From contig SLLP01000017.1 in NCBI GenBank assembly GCA_007133995.1, positions 1-6,763 of the forward strand: a stretch of 6,763 nucleotides of DNA. The letters are read 5' to 3'. The translations under genes and the position numbers were made by a program. Positions 6,135 to 6,763 of the stretch are shown in pieces. This stretch comes from Balneolales bacterium (GTDB lineage Bacteria > Bacteroidota > Rhodothermia > Balneolales > Natronogracilivirgulaceae). The first letter of the stretch is position 1, and the number at the start of each line of letters is the position of its first letter. The notes beneath the pieces were generated by a model that saw only the letters and a list, made by a program, of their open reading frames with translations, made no database searches and was not told the origin of the DNA.

Positions 6135-6709
6135 TCCAGATCGGTTGATTTTGCTCCTGATGATACCTTGACGGGAATATCATATGTTTCAAAGAGCAGG
6201 GCATATGCCTCGAGACCGTTATCATCATCATCGTCAATACGAGAGATTCGGGACATGACCAGGTCGTACTTATGTGTTGCAAGAACGTTTAACGTCTCCA
6301 GGAACCGTAGTGCTATCCTGGGGTGTCGTTTAGCCAGGGTCTGGTAGTCGGAGATAAAAAAACCGTATAGTACAGTCTCTGAGGTGCATCTTGCGGAGGC
6401 CTTGCGCCGCACCAGATAATCCACACTAAAGGCTCCAAAACACTCAGGGGCATGGAGCATAGTTAGTTGTGCAGCATTATCTGTGTGCTCCTCCTGATAC
6501 AGAAGTTCGACCGATCCCTGCTCTATCATGTATAGGCCCGTGCCTGGATCACCTTGATGATAGATGTATTCACCGGCTTTGAAACGGCGTCGGTGACTTA
6601 GCTGCAGGAATTCATAGCGCTCAAGTTGCGACATTCGCTTTAAAAATGGTGACTGAAAGATCAGATCGGATTGCGCCTTGATTCGCTTCCAGAATTTTGG
6701 TTTGATCAT
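6131..6709 (-). CDS. Cyclic-nucleotide-binding-fold protein without DNA-binding domain
   Basis: A 192-residue protein with one CRP/CAP-type beta-roll domain (about 18-135) and no helix-turn-helix, so it is not a normal CRP/FNR regulator. Visible landmarks are FKAGEYIYHQGDPGTGLYMI (43-62), EQGSVELL (63-70), FGAFSVDYL (91-99) and RKASARC (102-108), followed by the long helix after the roll (about 121-152). In the phosphate-binding cassette the usual FGE glutamate is Ala93 and the usual R-S/A-A reads R-K-A, so binding of cAMP or cGMP is doubtful. The C-terminal tail (156-192) holds a run of five Asp (159-163) and has no recognised domain. It may act as a standalone sensor or protein-interaction module. 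Its stop overlaps the rlmD start, so the two are probably co-expressed. The ATG at 6709 is the only ATG after an in-frame stop at 6752-6754; no ribosome-binding site is seen. The 54 bases upstream are cut by the window edge. Confidence 0.85.
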   Translation of the reverse strand: MIKPKFWKRIKAQSDLIFQSPFLKRMSQLERYEFLQLSHRRRFKAGEYIYHQGDPGTGLYMIEQGSVELLYQEEHTDNAAQLTMLHAPECFGAFSVDYLVRRKASARCTSETVLYGFFISDYQTLAKRHPRIALRFLETLNVLATHKYDLVMSRISRIDDDDDNGLEAYALLFETYDIPVKVSSGAKSTDLE

Positions 6710-6763
6710 GGAGTGAAATAATATGGTTAAATGCCTTGCTGTGATCCAAATTCATCTGATAAG

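Noticed and set aside
6727..6762. Possible 3' tail of another minus-strand gene (reads LSDEFGSQQGI then stop)
   Set aside because: Only 11 codons are visible before the window edge; too short to distinguish from chance.

Overview
The window holds seven protein-coding genes, one of them cut by the left edge, and a tandemly repeated, structured intergenic element. The gene content (a long DERA-type deoxyribose-phosphate aldolase next to an aldehyde dehydrogenase, a CrtI/CrtD-type carotenoid desaturase, an RlmD-type rRNA methyltransferase and a Bacteroidota-style GT2 glycosyltransferase) suggests a pigmented bacterium of the Bacteroidota/Balneolota/Rhodothermota lineage. The near absence of Shine-Dalgarno sequences ahead of all seven starts fits this. 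The assignment is inferred from protein resemblance and start-site context only; there is no rRNA or other marker in the window.

Left block (1-2244, minus strand): a GT2 glycosyltransferase, then deoC, then the N-terminal part of an aldehyde dehydrogenase, with gaps of 48 and 4 bases, which looks like one operon. DeoC splits 2-deoxyribose-5-phosphate into glyceraldehyde-3-phosphate and acetaldehyde, and the dehydrogenase plausibly oxidises the acetaldehyde. The glycosyltransferase has no obvious metabolic link to the other two.

Middle (2245-2934): a 135-base divergent intergenic region, with a TATAAT box embedded in a 14-base palindrome, separates the glycosyltransferase from a plus-strand YfcE/MJ0936-type metallophosphoesterase. 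That gene converges on the carotenoid desaturase across 30 bases with no recognisable terminator.

Right block (2935-6709, minus strand): a cyclic-nucleotide-binding-fold protein without a DNA-binding domain overlaps the start of rlmD by four bases. Then follow a 221-base spacer and a CrtI/CrtD-family desaturase. About 200 bases of that spacer are two imperfect copies of a roughly 95-101 base unit, each a long outer inverted repeat enclosing an AT-rich palindrome and a GC-rich hairpin. The hairpin stem is kept although its sequence differs between copies, and the second unit ends exactly at the desaturase start codon. This is the most interesting feature: a candidate uncharacterised structured RNA or DNA element in the leader of the desaturase gene.
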